NCBI RefSeq assembly: GCF_051622035.1
Contig: NC_135362.1
Span: 19,554,501 to 19,618,500, forward strand
Direction of reading: 5' to 3'
Length of the DNA: 64,000 nt
Source: Arctopsyche grandis
Lineage: Eukaryota; Arthropoda; Insecta; Trichoptera; Hydropsychidae
Shown: piece by piece, positions 1 through 9,927 of the stretch
How the letters are laid out: every line of letters starts with the position of its first letter
Numbering within the stretch: position 1 is the stretch's first letter
The notes under the pieces: model-generated
The model's database searches: none
The model's input: the letters and a program-made list of their open reading frames with translations, nothing else
What the model was told of the DNA's origin: nothing
Translations under genes and position numbers: made by a program

Positions 1-590
1 GACCAGTCGACCCACAACAGCAAGCGTCGACACACAGCACCAGACCAGTCGACCCACAGCAGCAAGCGTCGACACACAACAGCAGACCAGTCAACATACA
101 GCTCCTGACCAGCCACCACTACACTACGCGGACTTGGAAGATCAACCAGCTGGACGAGCCAGCAACACACTGCCGTATCCAGAGACCTTCCGAACATAGC
201 CGAACAACGAGCCAGCAACACACTGCCGCATCCAGAGACCTTCTGAACATAGCTGAATGCCGAGCCAGCGACACTCTACCATATCCAGAGACCGCTGAAC
301 GACATACTTTTGCCCACAAATACCATACCTTTGTACAACCATAGGCAAACAATAAAACTTTATAAAACTAGCACAACAGTGTTTCGTTAGGCCGGGATAC
401 GGTCAACACACATGTAACCCGCCTACATTGGTACTACTCCGACGTGATCTACGCAACCTTCTGATCATCCAACAGCGCTGTCAACACATCGCTACCCCGC
501 CTACATTGGTGACCCCATCTTTGAACCACACAACAGTGTTTCGTTAGGCCGGGATACGGTCAACACATCGTACCCCGCCTACAATGTATT
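1..590 (+). mobile_element. LTR-retrotransposon remnant (LTR pieces and primer-site-like stretch)
   Basis: The left end is cut by the window. Bases 1-105 hold a 42-bp unit repeated about 2.5 times (GACCAGTC at 1, 43 and 85). Bases 155-310 hold a 53-bp unit repeated three times (CGAGCC at 155, 208 and 261). A possible poly(A) signal (AATAAA near 351) follows, then a segment ending in CCGCCTACA, followed by TTGGT...CCGACGTGATC. The latter looks like the primer-binding region that follows the 5' LTR of insect LTR elements. The stretch GTGTTTCGTTAGGCCGGGA occurs twice (near 379 and 537) and the CCCGCCTACA ending three times, so the end of the LTR has been duplicated or rearranged. No gag or pol reading frame is present. 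That this is an LTR is inference from layout. Confidence 0.55.
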
Positions 591-690
591 ATAATGAATT
601 TAAATATGTACTTTTATAAAACACGAGAGTTATAATTGGGTAATATAATAATTTTTGGAGAGCGTTTTTCTTCAAATTGTAGATGTGATT

Positions 691-839
691 GGCTACGTCC
701 ACACTACCGATATCTACACCCGATATTTTCGAATTTCCATATCCAGTTCCCATATTGCAACCTGTGGTTGCTATTTAGGAACTGGTTATGGAAAAATTCG
801 TAAATATCGGGTGTAGATATCGGTAGTGCGGACGTAGCC
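691..839. mobile_element. MITE, 149 bp, long inverted repeats, ATT flanks
   Basis: The element is almost wholly palindromic. It starts GGCTACGTCCACACTACCGA and ends with its complement (GGTAGTGCGGACGTAGCC), with about 60-bp imperfect arms. ATT is present on both sides (688-690 and 840-842), a possible 3-bp target duplication. It has the same length class and the same flank as the element at 11072-11222. No coding capacity. Confidence 0.75.
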
Positions 840-1349
840 ATTGAATGATATTATTCGTCAAATAGTATCATTCAATCAGTCTACCAATTATAATCCAATA
901 AGTCAGAAAAATATCATGGTCACTTAAATATAATAAAGTCAACGAAACAAATACGTCATTTGTCACGTCAAGCTGTTTCTATATTTTTGATATAATGCAC
1001 GAATTTACACTCTAATATCACAACAAATTACCTGATATATAAACTGCAGACTGGTAAGACCTGGTAAGACTGCCAATACAGTACATATGTATGTATTTAC
1101 GTAGGTGACAAACTTTACGAGTCGTAAACAACGCTTTCCACGAATATCAAGAGGTTGCGTGACTCTGTTCTATAGGACAACCTGTGATGGGCTAATAGCA
1201 CCATATTAAAAATTAAATAATAAATAAATAATTAATACTGAGTTTTAACTTTTAAATTCAAATGATCAATTAAAATTCTTTTAAATTATATATTATAAAT
1301 ATAAAAAAATATTATAAACTAGGTTTAAAAAAATATTATAAACCAGGTT
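840..1349. other. AT-rich spacer, no gene seen
   Basis: AT-rich non-coding sequence. A short tandem CCTGGTAAGA repeat lies near 1055, and AAATATTATAAAC-type direct repeats at about 1305-1345. No supported reading frame. Confidence 0.5.
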
Positions 1350-1358
1350 TAATAAAAT

Positions 1359-1495
1359 GGTTCGGTGATTACTAGTCAAATGTGAACCGGTCACAGGACA
1401 ACCGGTCGCTCTAGATCGGTCACACGTGATCACCCGTCACACTAAAACTGGTCACGAGAAAACTGGTCACGAGAAAACTGGTCACATTCTTTACC
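1359..1495. mobile_element. MITE of the GGTTCGGTG family (GGTCAC subtype)
   Basis: The element starts GGTTCGGTGATTACTAGTCA and ends CTTTACC. The interior contains repeated ACTGGTCACGAGAAA units. Flanking 9-mers match 8 of 9 (TAATAAAAT at 1350-1358, TAAGAAAAT at 1496-1504), which fits a 9-bp target duplication. The interior matches the copy at 23891-24068 closely, including the ACCGGTCACAGGACAACCGG segment. Confidence 0.75.
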
Positions 1496-1504
1496 TAAGA
1501 AAAT

Positions 1505-1884
1505 ATTATAAACCAGGGCAATTCTTTTGCTCTCGTTACCGTCTGTACATATTTAATCCAATTAAATGTGCATCATTACACATTATTCATTATTTCGTCA
1601 TTACACTTCGTCATTACACATTATTGTTTATTTTATTTTTGCAAAACTCAACAATATAAAGATTTGCAGTGAGAACGGTATCGAATTTAATATTGGTTGA
1701 AAAAAACTTTTAGGAAACTAAAAATGTCAAAATAGACATGGTCGTAATATATTTAATATTTCGAGTGAAATTGAGGAAAAGCGCTGGTGGTGGTTTAGCA
1801 CCGAGCACTGAGCACTGAGCCGTGAGTTGTCAGTTCACTGTTCAGTTGTCTGTTGTTTGTTGCCGTTGCCGGTTCATCATCGCC
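1505..1884 (+). promoter_or_regulatory. Upstream region and 5' UTR of the LTA4H gene
   Basis: This is the non-coding stretch between the MITE at 1359-1495 and the start codon at 1885. The last ~90 bp carry imperfect GAGCACTGAGC and TCAGTTGTCTGTTGTT repeats and are less AT-rich, consistent with a 5' UTR. No TATA box or other defined promoter element can be assigned with confidence. Confidence 0.4.
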
Positions 1885-4043
1885 ATGGCACTCTCACCTG
1901 CTGATCCAACTTCTTTTTCATTGCCAGGTTTGGTTTTATTGTGCTTCTAAAATTGGAAACTCTTCCGTTCACTTTCTCTGCGTTTCTTCATTTGTGTGCC
2001 AAAGATCTAATTTAGCATTCGTATACAATTTACAAGTTGTTAGATAAGATTATTTCAATAATAAACCGTAAACTCACATAGCAACTAAATTGATGTTGAT
2101 CATAATCTGTGCACTTTAATAGATCGATAGGTAGATTTGAATAATTTAACTGATTGACTTTTTTATTTTGTTTTTAGATCAACATGTTATTAAGCATATT
2201 CATCTGGTGTGGAATGTGGATTTTTCACGTAAAATCATCAGTGGAAAAGCTCAATTGAAAGTGGAAAAATTAAACGACACCAACAAACAACTGGTATTTT
2301 TTTTATTACTTCTATATAAATTTAAAACTACATAAAAATTCGATATATTATATTATTTTTGATTTACATTTTTTAGGTTCTCGACGTTAGCTTGCTTACA
2401 ATTTTGAACATAAGTCTCATAAATGGAGAGGTGCTCAATTTTAAAGTAGATAGTGAAGTGAAAAATATTGGATCCAAGTTGACAATTGACCTGTCTGAAA
2501 GTGATCATGGATGGTAATCAAAATTGATAAATTCATTTGCTCTGTTGCGATAAGTCTTTGTTTGAGTTTAATAAAGATTGTACAATTAGATATATGTACA
2601 ATGATTTTAGATATAAAATCGTTGATATATTGATATAAAACTGTACAATTTGATTTGTTAGTGATTATCTTTGCAAGTCTTGATTCATTGAAACTTATTT
2701 CAGCTTGGACATTATTATCCAATATGAATCTTCGCCAGATGCTACTGGTTTACAATGGTTAGATCCTTTGCAAACAGCTGGGCGGAAACACCCTTACATG
2801 TTTTCGCAATTTCAAGTAATTACATATGTCAAACCTTCACATATATCACTGTATTGATGTGTATTAATCGAATTGGTTTGTTATTTATAGCCAATACATG
2901 CGAGATCTATCGTTCCGTGTCAGGACACACCTGCTGTTAAATTCACATACAGTGCTGAAGTTACAGCATCCAACGAATTTACCGTATTGATGAGCGCTTT
3001 ACGTACTGGAAAAAAGAAAAGCGTAGATGACACACATAATGTTTTTAGCTTCAATCAACCTGTTCCAATACCTGCATATCTTATCGCTATTGCCATAGGT
3101 GCCCTCGAATCGAGAGAGTTGGGACCTAGGTCAATAAAAGCGTAATATATTGTAAATGCATGTTGTGTTTGTACTGAATATTAAGATATAATGTTTTTAA
3201 CAGATCGACTATCTGGGCAGAAAAAGAAATTATCGATAAAAGTGCGTGGGAATTTGCAGAGACTGATAAGATGTTGAAAATTGCAGAAGAAGTTTGTGGA
3301 CCATATGTTTGGGGTATCTACGACCTTCTAGTTCTGCCACCATCTTTTCCATATGGAGGCATGGAGAATCCTTGCTTAACATTTGTAACACCGACAGTAT
3401 TGGTTTGTATTTTCTTATTTCTGAAAATGTAACTAAGCAATATATGTTCAGTGAGACATGTTTTGGTATTATCAATGAATAATATAAATTGTAGAATCAT
3501 TTTCACTGGTGGTCTATGAAACATTTTTTGTTTGTTTCTTAAATAAACATATTTTTACAGGCAGGTGATCGTTCTTTAGCTGATGTTGTAGTTCACGAAA
3601 TTACCCATAGTTGGACTGGAAATTTGGTTACAAATCGAAATTTCGAGCACTTTTGGTTAAATGAAGGATTTACAGTTTTTATCGAGCGAAAAATATCTTC
3701 TAGACTTTATGGAGAAGCTTTAAACGACACGAGATTCAGAGATTTTTCAACAATATTAGGTTTGGAAGAACTACGAGATGCGGTAATGATGAAATACATG
3801 TTATATAATAATATTGTTACATTGAAATATTTACATATGAATAAAATTTACTCCTTAAATTTAAATTGCAGATATTCGGTCATTTGGGAACAGAAAACCC
3901 ACTTACAAATCTCATTGTTGATTTGAAAGGTTTGAGTCCTGATGATGCTTTCTCTACGGTGCCATATGAAAAAGGTTCAACATTTTTGAGATATTTGGAA
4001 AACCTTTTGGGCGGCCCAGGTACATATTTACATATGTAATATC

Positions 4044-4098
<55 letters not shown>

Positions 4099-4877
4099 AA
4101 CTATCATTCAATTACATGTAAATTTAAAATACTTTCAGAAAAATTTGAACCATTTCTGCGTCATTATTTAAAGACGTTTGCAAAAAAATCTATTGATACA
4201 GACGATTTCAAGAATTTACTCTTGGAATATTTCAAGGATAATAAAGCTTTGGATGAAATTCAATGGGACGAATGGCTGAAAACGCCTGGAATGCCACTTA
4301 TTATTCCAAAGTAATTATTGTTTTAATGATTATAATACTATATAACATAATCTATATCATGTAAATAACGATGATATCCATAGAATTTTTTAAATAATCA
4401 TTGAAATTTTTTGCATTTCACAGATATGATACTACAATGGTTGAAGCTTGTACAGAATTGGCCAAGCGCTGGCTGTCGCCCGATGCCAATTACACAACTT
4501 TCAATTTATCAGATTATCAAACGTTGACAAGTATGCAGCAGAGGCAATTTTTATCAGAGCTGTTAAAAGAAAATGTTTCTTTAGATATGGTTAAGGCTTT
4601 GCAAGATGTGTACAAGATAAATTCTTCAAACAATTCCGAAATTAAGTTCAGATGGCTGCGTTTGTGCATTAAAGCCCGGTGGTCAGATAAAATCAAAGAT
4701 GCCTTGCAATTTGCAAATGAACAAGGACGTATGAAGTTCGTCCGTCCCATCTATCGGGACTTGTATGCATGGGATGAAGCACGCAGTGAAACGTTGGACA
4801 ACTTTAATAACCATAAAAGTTTTATGATGTATTTGACGTCACATACGATAAAGAAAGATTTGCATTTGGACAATTGA
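1885..4877 (+). CDS. Lta4h: Leukotriene A4 hydrolase / aminopeptidase (M1 zinc metallopeptidase)
   Basis: Ten coding exons were read: 1885-1927, 2178-2293, 2377-2513, 2704-2815, 2891-3129, 3204-3402, 3561-3782, 3872-4019, 4139-4310 and 4424-4877. They give about 613 residues, close to the roughly 611 usual for the family. All introns begin GT and end AG and keep the frame. The N-terminus [12 protein letters not shown] is typical of LTA4H. PYGGMEN (residues about 265-271) is the exopeptidase motif. HEITH (294-298) and a downstream glutamate in NEGF (317) form the HEXXH-X18-E zinc site. VPYEKG (from 386) is the catalytic-tyrosine loop. The C-terminal helical domain is exon 10. In this cytosolic family the enzyme trims N-terminal residues from peptides and, in vertebrates, opens leukotriene A4; the epoxide-hydrolase role in insects is uncertain. 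At the position of human Tyr378 this protein appears to have Phe (DAFSTVPY). A (TA)n microsatellite fills part of intron 8. The gene converges on mRpL13, with 99 bp between stop codons. Confidence 0.96.
4046..4096. repeat. (TA)n microsatellite in an LTA4H intron
   Basis: About 25 TA dinucleotides lie between exon 8 and exon 9 of the LTA4H gene, just upstream of the acceptor at 4137-4138. Confidence 0.9.
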
Positions 4878-4905
4878 TAATTAAAAATACATAAATGATC
4901 AAATT

Positions 4906-4955
4906 TTTATTTTACCTAATATTACAATTTTTATAATCTACTGTTATTAAATAAA
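4906..4955. terminator. Convergent poly(A) signals of LTA4H and mRpL13
   Basis: AATAAA on the plus strand (4950-4955) can serve LTA4H. TTTATT at 4906-4911 is AATAAA on the minus strand and can serve mRpL13. The two signals are crossed: each lies beyond the other's, so the mature 3' ends are predicted to overlap by several tens of bases. Confidence 0.5.
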
Positions 4956-4976
4956 ACATCATGCTTTCAAATTTGT

Positions 4977-7218
4977 TTATTTTAGAATATAATTTTCTGG
5001 ATATTCCATAACTTTTGGGAAACTATCAATTACCTCTTGGGGTATATGATCTAATCGTTCTGGAACTGGTTTTAAAGTTGGAATAGTATGTGTAATATTT
5101 CCCATTATATCTAATGGAACCTTATCATTTGAATAAAGGAGCAGTCTTTGCATTACGTGACGTCTTTGTAAATTTCCTCGCATTTGTCGATAAACCGCCT
5201 TTTTTACAATCTGGAATAAAAAAAAAATTGATATTAACGTGTCTTATATTATAACATGTACAATACCTACATATATCTGAGAATCACTCACCAAAGTCGG
5301 ATCTTTGTCATGAAGTTCCCAAGCTAGTGTCCAAGATGCCCCACCAGGGTAACCCGTGTGATGAAAGTATGCTTTTTTGCGCCAATCATCTCCTCTTAAG
5401 GCGATTTTCTTAGTATTGATAGCTACTACGACATCTCCACAGTCAGCCATGGGATGATAAATAGGCTTATAAATTCCTTTTAAATATGATATGATTCTTT
5501 CAGCAGAGAGGTAAGGATCTTGCCATTTACAGTCAAATAGATGCCAAACACGAGCAAATGTAGCACATTGCTAAAATTTAATAAAACACAGATTAAATGA
5601 AAATATAAAACAGAAATGAAAAAAAATCGAAGTCCAAAGTTTCTCTTGTTCAAGATTTTTTCAGTTTTTTTAGGAATGTGTAAAATAATCCAAGTTTTAG
5701 TTTCTATTTAAAGTTTTATATCACTGATCTTCTAAGAATATTATAGATATGATTACCAAACAGCATGATAGTAATGCATATGTGGAGCTATTACGTTCCA
5801 TCGATATTATTTATGAACAGGCTGCAGATAGATTGATCGGTTCGGTGATTATTCCGCAAAATACGTCACCGAAATCTCGATCGCGGAACATCTGGCACCC
5901 TAAAACTTCATCAATCTAACGAAAACTCGAGTGCCAGATATTCCGTATTCCAGATTTTTGTGGCAACGCTTGTGCGCGTGATCGCAATTTGCGCAATAAT
6001 CCGTTTAACAGATTGATCACACATCCTGTTTTTTGAACTTATAAGAAAATTACCGGAATTGTTCTGTTAACAAAAAAAACTGCTCAACGTTCATTAACCC
6101 TTTGTTCGCGGCAATAAATATAGCGAACAAGCCCTGTACGCAGCACCTTTTTCACAGATTTGTTAATTAACACAAAAGTATTATTTTAAACAATAAAATA
6201 CATAATATATCTCGTAGTTTTGGCTTAATTGTCAAATAATCATTCTTCATACAATTGAGACGTACATATCGTCGCCATTCTTCATCAGACGTGACGTCAC
6301 ATAAACGAGGTTTCAGTATGGTACCACAAAAAACCTATTTTGACTGGTATATATTCATTTTAAGCAAATTGAATAGATGGCATTCAACTCTCAGTAATAT
6401 ATTCAACCAATTTTGAACCTTAAAACAGTTGAAATAGGCGCATATAAGGCTCAAAAACCCGTGCAAAGTTCAGAAATTCTATGGAAGGCAGCCGCGCTAC
6501 AGAACTGTCGCCCAAAGCTTCCATAGAAGACGGCCGCGGGCAAACGGTTAAAGTTTATTTTTATTACCGAGCGGTTCTAAGCCCCTCAGTTCAAAACGCC
6601 GAGTGTGTGTACAATACAAGCTCTAATAGTAAGTGAAATTAATCTACGTTTCACAAATAAAACAATCGGATGTATATTTCTGGTTATTTTTTTCGCAAGC
6701 ATCTCATATTCATTACATTCTCAACTTTAATAATATTAGATAATCGCGAAGACATGATATCGGGGCTGATCTAAAAAAGATTAGCCGGTGATATTTCAAC
6801 TTGTCTAATATGTAACGAAGAAATGCGACTTCGCATCCGAAGCGATTGACAGTATTTGGAGTATCGGTGTGTAAAAAAAGGGTCCACATGACAGAACGAA
6901 ACCGATTTAAAAAAAATCCTGGTTCCACAACGCCAATATGAATTTTTGATAGATGTCGTTTTAGTGCGGGGTGTTTCTAAAGTTTAGTCTATTTCTGTAA
7001 TTAATTTTAAAATTCATTCATTCAATGAATTTGAGCTAATACATAGTTCATATATGTACCTACCAAGTAGAGGTTATGTATATTATTAGATTCATTTATT
7101 TATTTGCATGGGGAAAGTACGTGGATTTTGAAACATTGCATAGATAGCTTTAGGGATTATGAACAAAAACTAACGATACTGTTGAAAACAATACCTGAAC
7201 TCGACGAAACGAAGTCAT
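4977..7218 (-). CDS. mRpL13: Mitochondrial large-subunit ribosomal protein L13 (uL13m)
   Basis: There are three coding exons on the minus strand: 7195-7218 (MTSFRRVQ), 5292-5570 and 4977-5210, giving 178 residues, the same length as human MRPL13. The body begins QCATFARVWHLFD and contains the L13 hallmarks MADCGDVVVAINT and HHTGYPGGA, then a C-terminal basic segment (RRHVMQRLLLYSND) and an acidic tail (ERLDHIPQEVIDSFP). The protein is part of the mitochondrial ribosome large subunit. The 24-nt first exon is supported by an ATG, a CAG|GTATTG donor, phase 0 joining and an N-terminus that fits the family; it lies 1.6 kb from exon 2. Intron 1 is loaded with two transposons (5839-6009 and 6098-6547). 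The gene is divergent from PEX11, with 463 bp between start codons. Confidence 0.93.
5839..6009. mobile_element. MITE of the GGTTCGGTG family (TTCCGC subtype) in mRpL13 intron 1
   Basis: The element starts GGTTCGGTGATTATTCCGC and ends GCGCAATAATCCGTTTAAC, an imperfect inverted repeat of about 20 bp, with internal CTCGAGTGCCAGATATTCCG arms. Perfect 9-bp flanking duplications AGATTGATC lie at 5830-5838 and 6010-6018. Non-coding, 171 bp. Confidence 0.85.
6098..6547. mobile_element. piggyBac-like MITE, 450 bp, TTAA target site, in mRpL13 intron 1
   Basis: TTAA flanks the element on both sides (6094-6097 and 6548-6551). The termini are CCCTTTGTTCGCGGC and, on the other strand, CCGTTTGCCCGCGGC. 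CCY-starting ends with TTAA duplication are the piggyBac signature. The interior has no open frame of note. Confidence 0.75.
6552..7194. other. Rest of mRpL13 intron 1
   Basis: Intronic, AT-rich sequence between the piggyBac-like element and exon 1. No further repeat or exon was recognised. Confidence 0.5.
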
Positions 7219-7681
7219 CGCCGGAAAAATTCAGCTCACACATTCAGTTTGACATATGCGGATAATGTTGCCATTGACAATAAATAAATTTTATAACTTT
7301 TGGATTAAATTAGGATTTTTGATAAAGGAATTTATTCTAAAAGTTTTAATTATTTATTAGGAAGCAGAGGTGTATTTTTAAGCTTTGGTTGATTCGAAAT
7401 ATTTTGATCATCAGCAACAGCTATTGATATGACAGAAGAATTGATTGGCAGCAGTGGTGAATTTTCGGTTCAGTTCACACTCCATAGTACATCGTCGAGT
7501 CTGTGTCAATTGGAACCGTGCTCAAGACGATCAATTAGTCCGTTAATTAACTGCTGAATTGGTAGATTAATTTTAGCATTTGGTGGCCGATTTGCAAACT
7601 GTCGCATTCATACACATTTGTTCCTATACATTATCTTGCAAATTAGTAACCAGTGGATTCATCTTGCTAAATTATTAAACT
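7219..7681. promoter_or_regulatory. Shared divergent promoter region, mRpL13 / PEX11
   Basis: The 463 bp between the divergent start codons must contain both 5' UTRs and promoters. No TATA box is obvious at a usual distance. Head-to-head pairing of mitochondrial and peroxisomal genes is common, but co-regulation is only inference here. Confidence 0.5.
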
Positions 7682-8580
7682 ATGGATCAATTAGTGCGAC
7701 TTAATGGGCAAACAGGAGGTCGGGATAAAATAGCTAGGTGATTTTGATATAATTTTTCATACATTATTTTTGCTACAAATTTCGTTTTGTATCTAATACT
7801 AAATTTATCTATAATCCTGTTCTTATCTTTTACCTATTATTTTTTTAGAACTGTACAGTACGCTAGCAAATTTTTGTGGAACCAACTTCAAAATAAGCAA
7901 TCCAATAATCTGTTGATCGAGAAGCTTCAAATTTTAGAGTCTACGTGCAGCTCATTTAGAAAGCGTAAGTTATTAAACTTGTTCGTTTTTTTGTTTTGAT
8001 GATTATCTTTAATTTTTTTTAAATTGTTACAGTACTCCGGTTTGGAAGGTGTGCAGATTCTTTGCATTCAGCGCTCGCACATTTGAACTACCCAGATTTG
8101 GTTATAAGAATTACATTAACTCTAGGAAAAATATCAAATTCCTTATTCTTATTTGCCGATCATGTTGTATGGTTGAGCCGCACCGGTTTGTTAAAGAATG
8201 TGGACTCCACTAAGTGGGTTCAAATTTCAAACAAATATTGGTTGCTGAATGTTGTCATGAATCTTGTCAGAGATTTTTACGAAATCAAGAATATATTGTC
8301 GAACGAAAAAGTGATTGCTTATTTTAAAACTGAATTTCTGCGGAAGCCCCTGAATATTCAGTTATATTTAATAACTATTAAGAAGATAATAGACGTGATT
8401 CAAATGCGTCAGGATGTTTTCATCGATACACTCAAAAATTTTTGTGACTTTTGGATACCCCTAGCAGGTTTGCAGAAAGTCAAACTGCGGCCGTCAGCTG
8501 TGGGTCTTTTGGGAACAATTTCTTCAATAGCTGCCCTGATAGCTTTGCTGAAACCGATAGCCAAACTAACTCCTGCTTAA
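7682..8580 (+). CDS. Pex11: Peroxisomal membrane protein PEX11 (PEX11A/B type)
   Basis: Three exons (7682-7737, 7849-7964 and 8033-8580) give 239 residues, the usual size for PEX11. The N-terminus MDQLVRLNGQTGGRDKIAR leads into RTVQYASKFLWNQL, matching the amphipathic N-terminal region of PEX11 that tubulates peroxisomal membranes. The middle contains LGKISNSLFLFADHVVWLSRTG and WLLNVVMNLVRDFYEI. The C-terminus has a hydrophobic glycine-containing segment (SAVGLLGTISSIAALIALL) near the end, a membrane span. The protein acts in peroxisome elongation and division together with fission factors. It starts 463 bp from the divergent mRpL13 start. Both introns are short (111 and 68 bp). Confidence 0.93.
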
Positions 8581-9228
8581 GTTTTGCATACATTATTGTT
8601 TTATTTGTTATGCCACATGCGGTATTTGTAATAAGTTTTATTATTTATATTTTTGTATTACACAATGGTATTTGTATATTTAACATCGATTTTTATTCCA
8701 AAACATAGTTGCAATTTTTAATGAAGCAATCTGTTTAGATTAAGATTTTTGTATTGTAATTATTCCATAAATAGATGACATTTTTTATTCCATTCGACAA
8801 TAAGTACATATTTTAAGATGCCCAAAAAATAATTGTGCCTTAAATTGACGTTTCAACCTAGTATGTGAAGTAAATGTAATTATTTGAATTAAATAAATCC
8901 AGTAAATTTTTCTAGCTCGATTAATTCTTGTCACAGATGTACATACGTTTAATGAATCTACTGTATTATTTTTGAATTATCAATAAATAAATATGTAAAA
9001 TATTATTTTTATTAATTGAGATACTTTTCTTTTTTTCTTGTCACATTAAAACAGGGTTGAATTTGTATTAAATTTTATTGAAAATTTTTTGCAAGATTAA
9101 CATAGAATACATAAATGGAAAAAAAATCAGCACGAGATGGAATTGTAAAAAATAATTTTCACTTGAGATGCCCTTAAAAACTAACTTACAATTCAGCACA
9201 TAGAAGGCAATTTATTTAAATGTAATGA
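8581..9228. terminator. Convergent 3' region of PEX11 and the proteasome gene
   Basis: AT-rich sequence between two converging stop codons. AATAAA at 8892-8897 (and again near 8982) can serve PEX11. TTTATT at 9074-9079, AATAAA on the minus strand, can serve the proteasome gene about 150 bp past its stop. No other gene was seen. Confidence 0.55.
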
Positions 9229-9927
9229 TTAATCCCTTCTCAGGTCGAAGGATTCTACCCGAACTCCATCCTTGGTTATGATGTTGATGCAAATGCTGTC
9301 GCCGGTGTAAATATCGCGCTCAGCCGCCGAGATAAACGCATCTTTGACAATGGCCAGAGCCTCGTCGCAAGTAACGGTGCGGCGAATAGTGGCGGCGTTC
9401 TTGAATTCCAGTTGATTGTCGAGCAGCGGCTGAAGCAAAGCCCCGGCCGAGCCGGCGGCCCGGAACGAAGAGCGCTCGAAGTTGCCGACGGGGTCGTAAC
9501 TGAAGACGCAGCCCCGGCCGTCGGCGTCCAGGCCGGCGAGCACCGGCGACACGTAGTAGGGGAAGAAGCGCTTGTGGTAGAGCATCGTGGAGAGCATCTG
9601 CGCGGCTGCAGTGGTGGGCATGGGCTTGCGGTGCTCGTGGCGATAGTGCGTGAGCCTCGCTCCCACCAGGCGCTGCAGAGTGAGCGCGTCGCACCAGCAG
9701 CCGGCGGTGGCCAGCACCGAGCATGACGTCAGCCGCACCAGCCGGTCTTGCGTGCGCGTCATCACCAGGTAGCTGCCGGACTGGCTGAGGCGCGTGTCTG
9801 CCGCCAGGATGGCGAAGTCTTCCCCCGACACGGCCACCACGCTTCCGCCGTTGTCCGCGTACGGGCTGAAGCCCCGTTGCGCGGCCAAATCCACATGCTC
9901 TTGCTGTTGAGGAATCACACCCAGCAT
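9229..9927 (-). CDS. Prosbeta6: Proteasome subunit beta type-1 (beta-6 position)
   Basis: A single exon of 232 residues from the ATG at 9927. An upstream in-frame extension to 9963 has only a TTG codon, so it was not used. The family signature is clear: RGFSPYADNGGSVVAVSGED, ILAADTRLS, MLSTMLYHKRFFPYYV, GLDADGRG, FSYDPVGNFER, LLQPLLDNQLEFKN, and KDAFISAAERDIYTGD near the C-terminus. This is one of the inactive beta subunits of the 20S core: no Gly-Thr precursor cleavage site with a catalytic Thr1 is present at the propeptide boundary (residues 18-24 read RGFSPYA). It is intronless and far more GC-rich than LTA4H, mRpL13 or PEX11, especially in third codon positions. It converges on PEX11. A retro-copy is possible but the frame is intact. 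Confidence 0.95.
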   Translation of the reverse strand: MLGVIPQQQEHVDLAAQRGFSPYADNGGSVVAVSGEDFAILAADTRLSQSGSYLVMTRTQDRLVRLTSCSVLATAGCWCDALTLQRLVGARLTHYRHEHRKPMPTTAAAQMLSTMLYHKRFFPYYVSPVLAGLDADGRGCVFSYDPVGNFERSSFRAAGSAGALLQPLLDNQLEFKNAATIRRTVTCDEALAIVKDAFISAAERDIYTGDSICINIITKDGVRVESFDLRRD

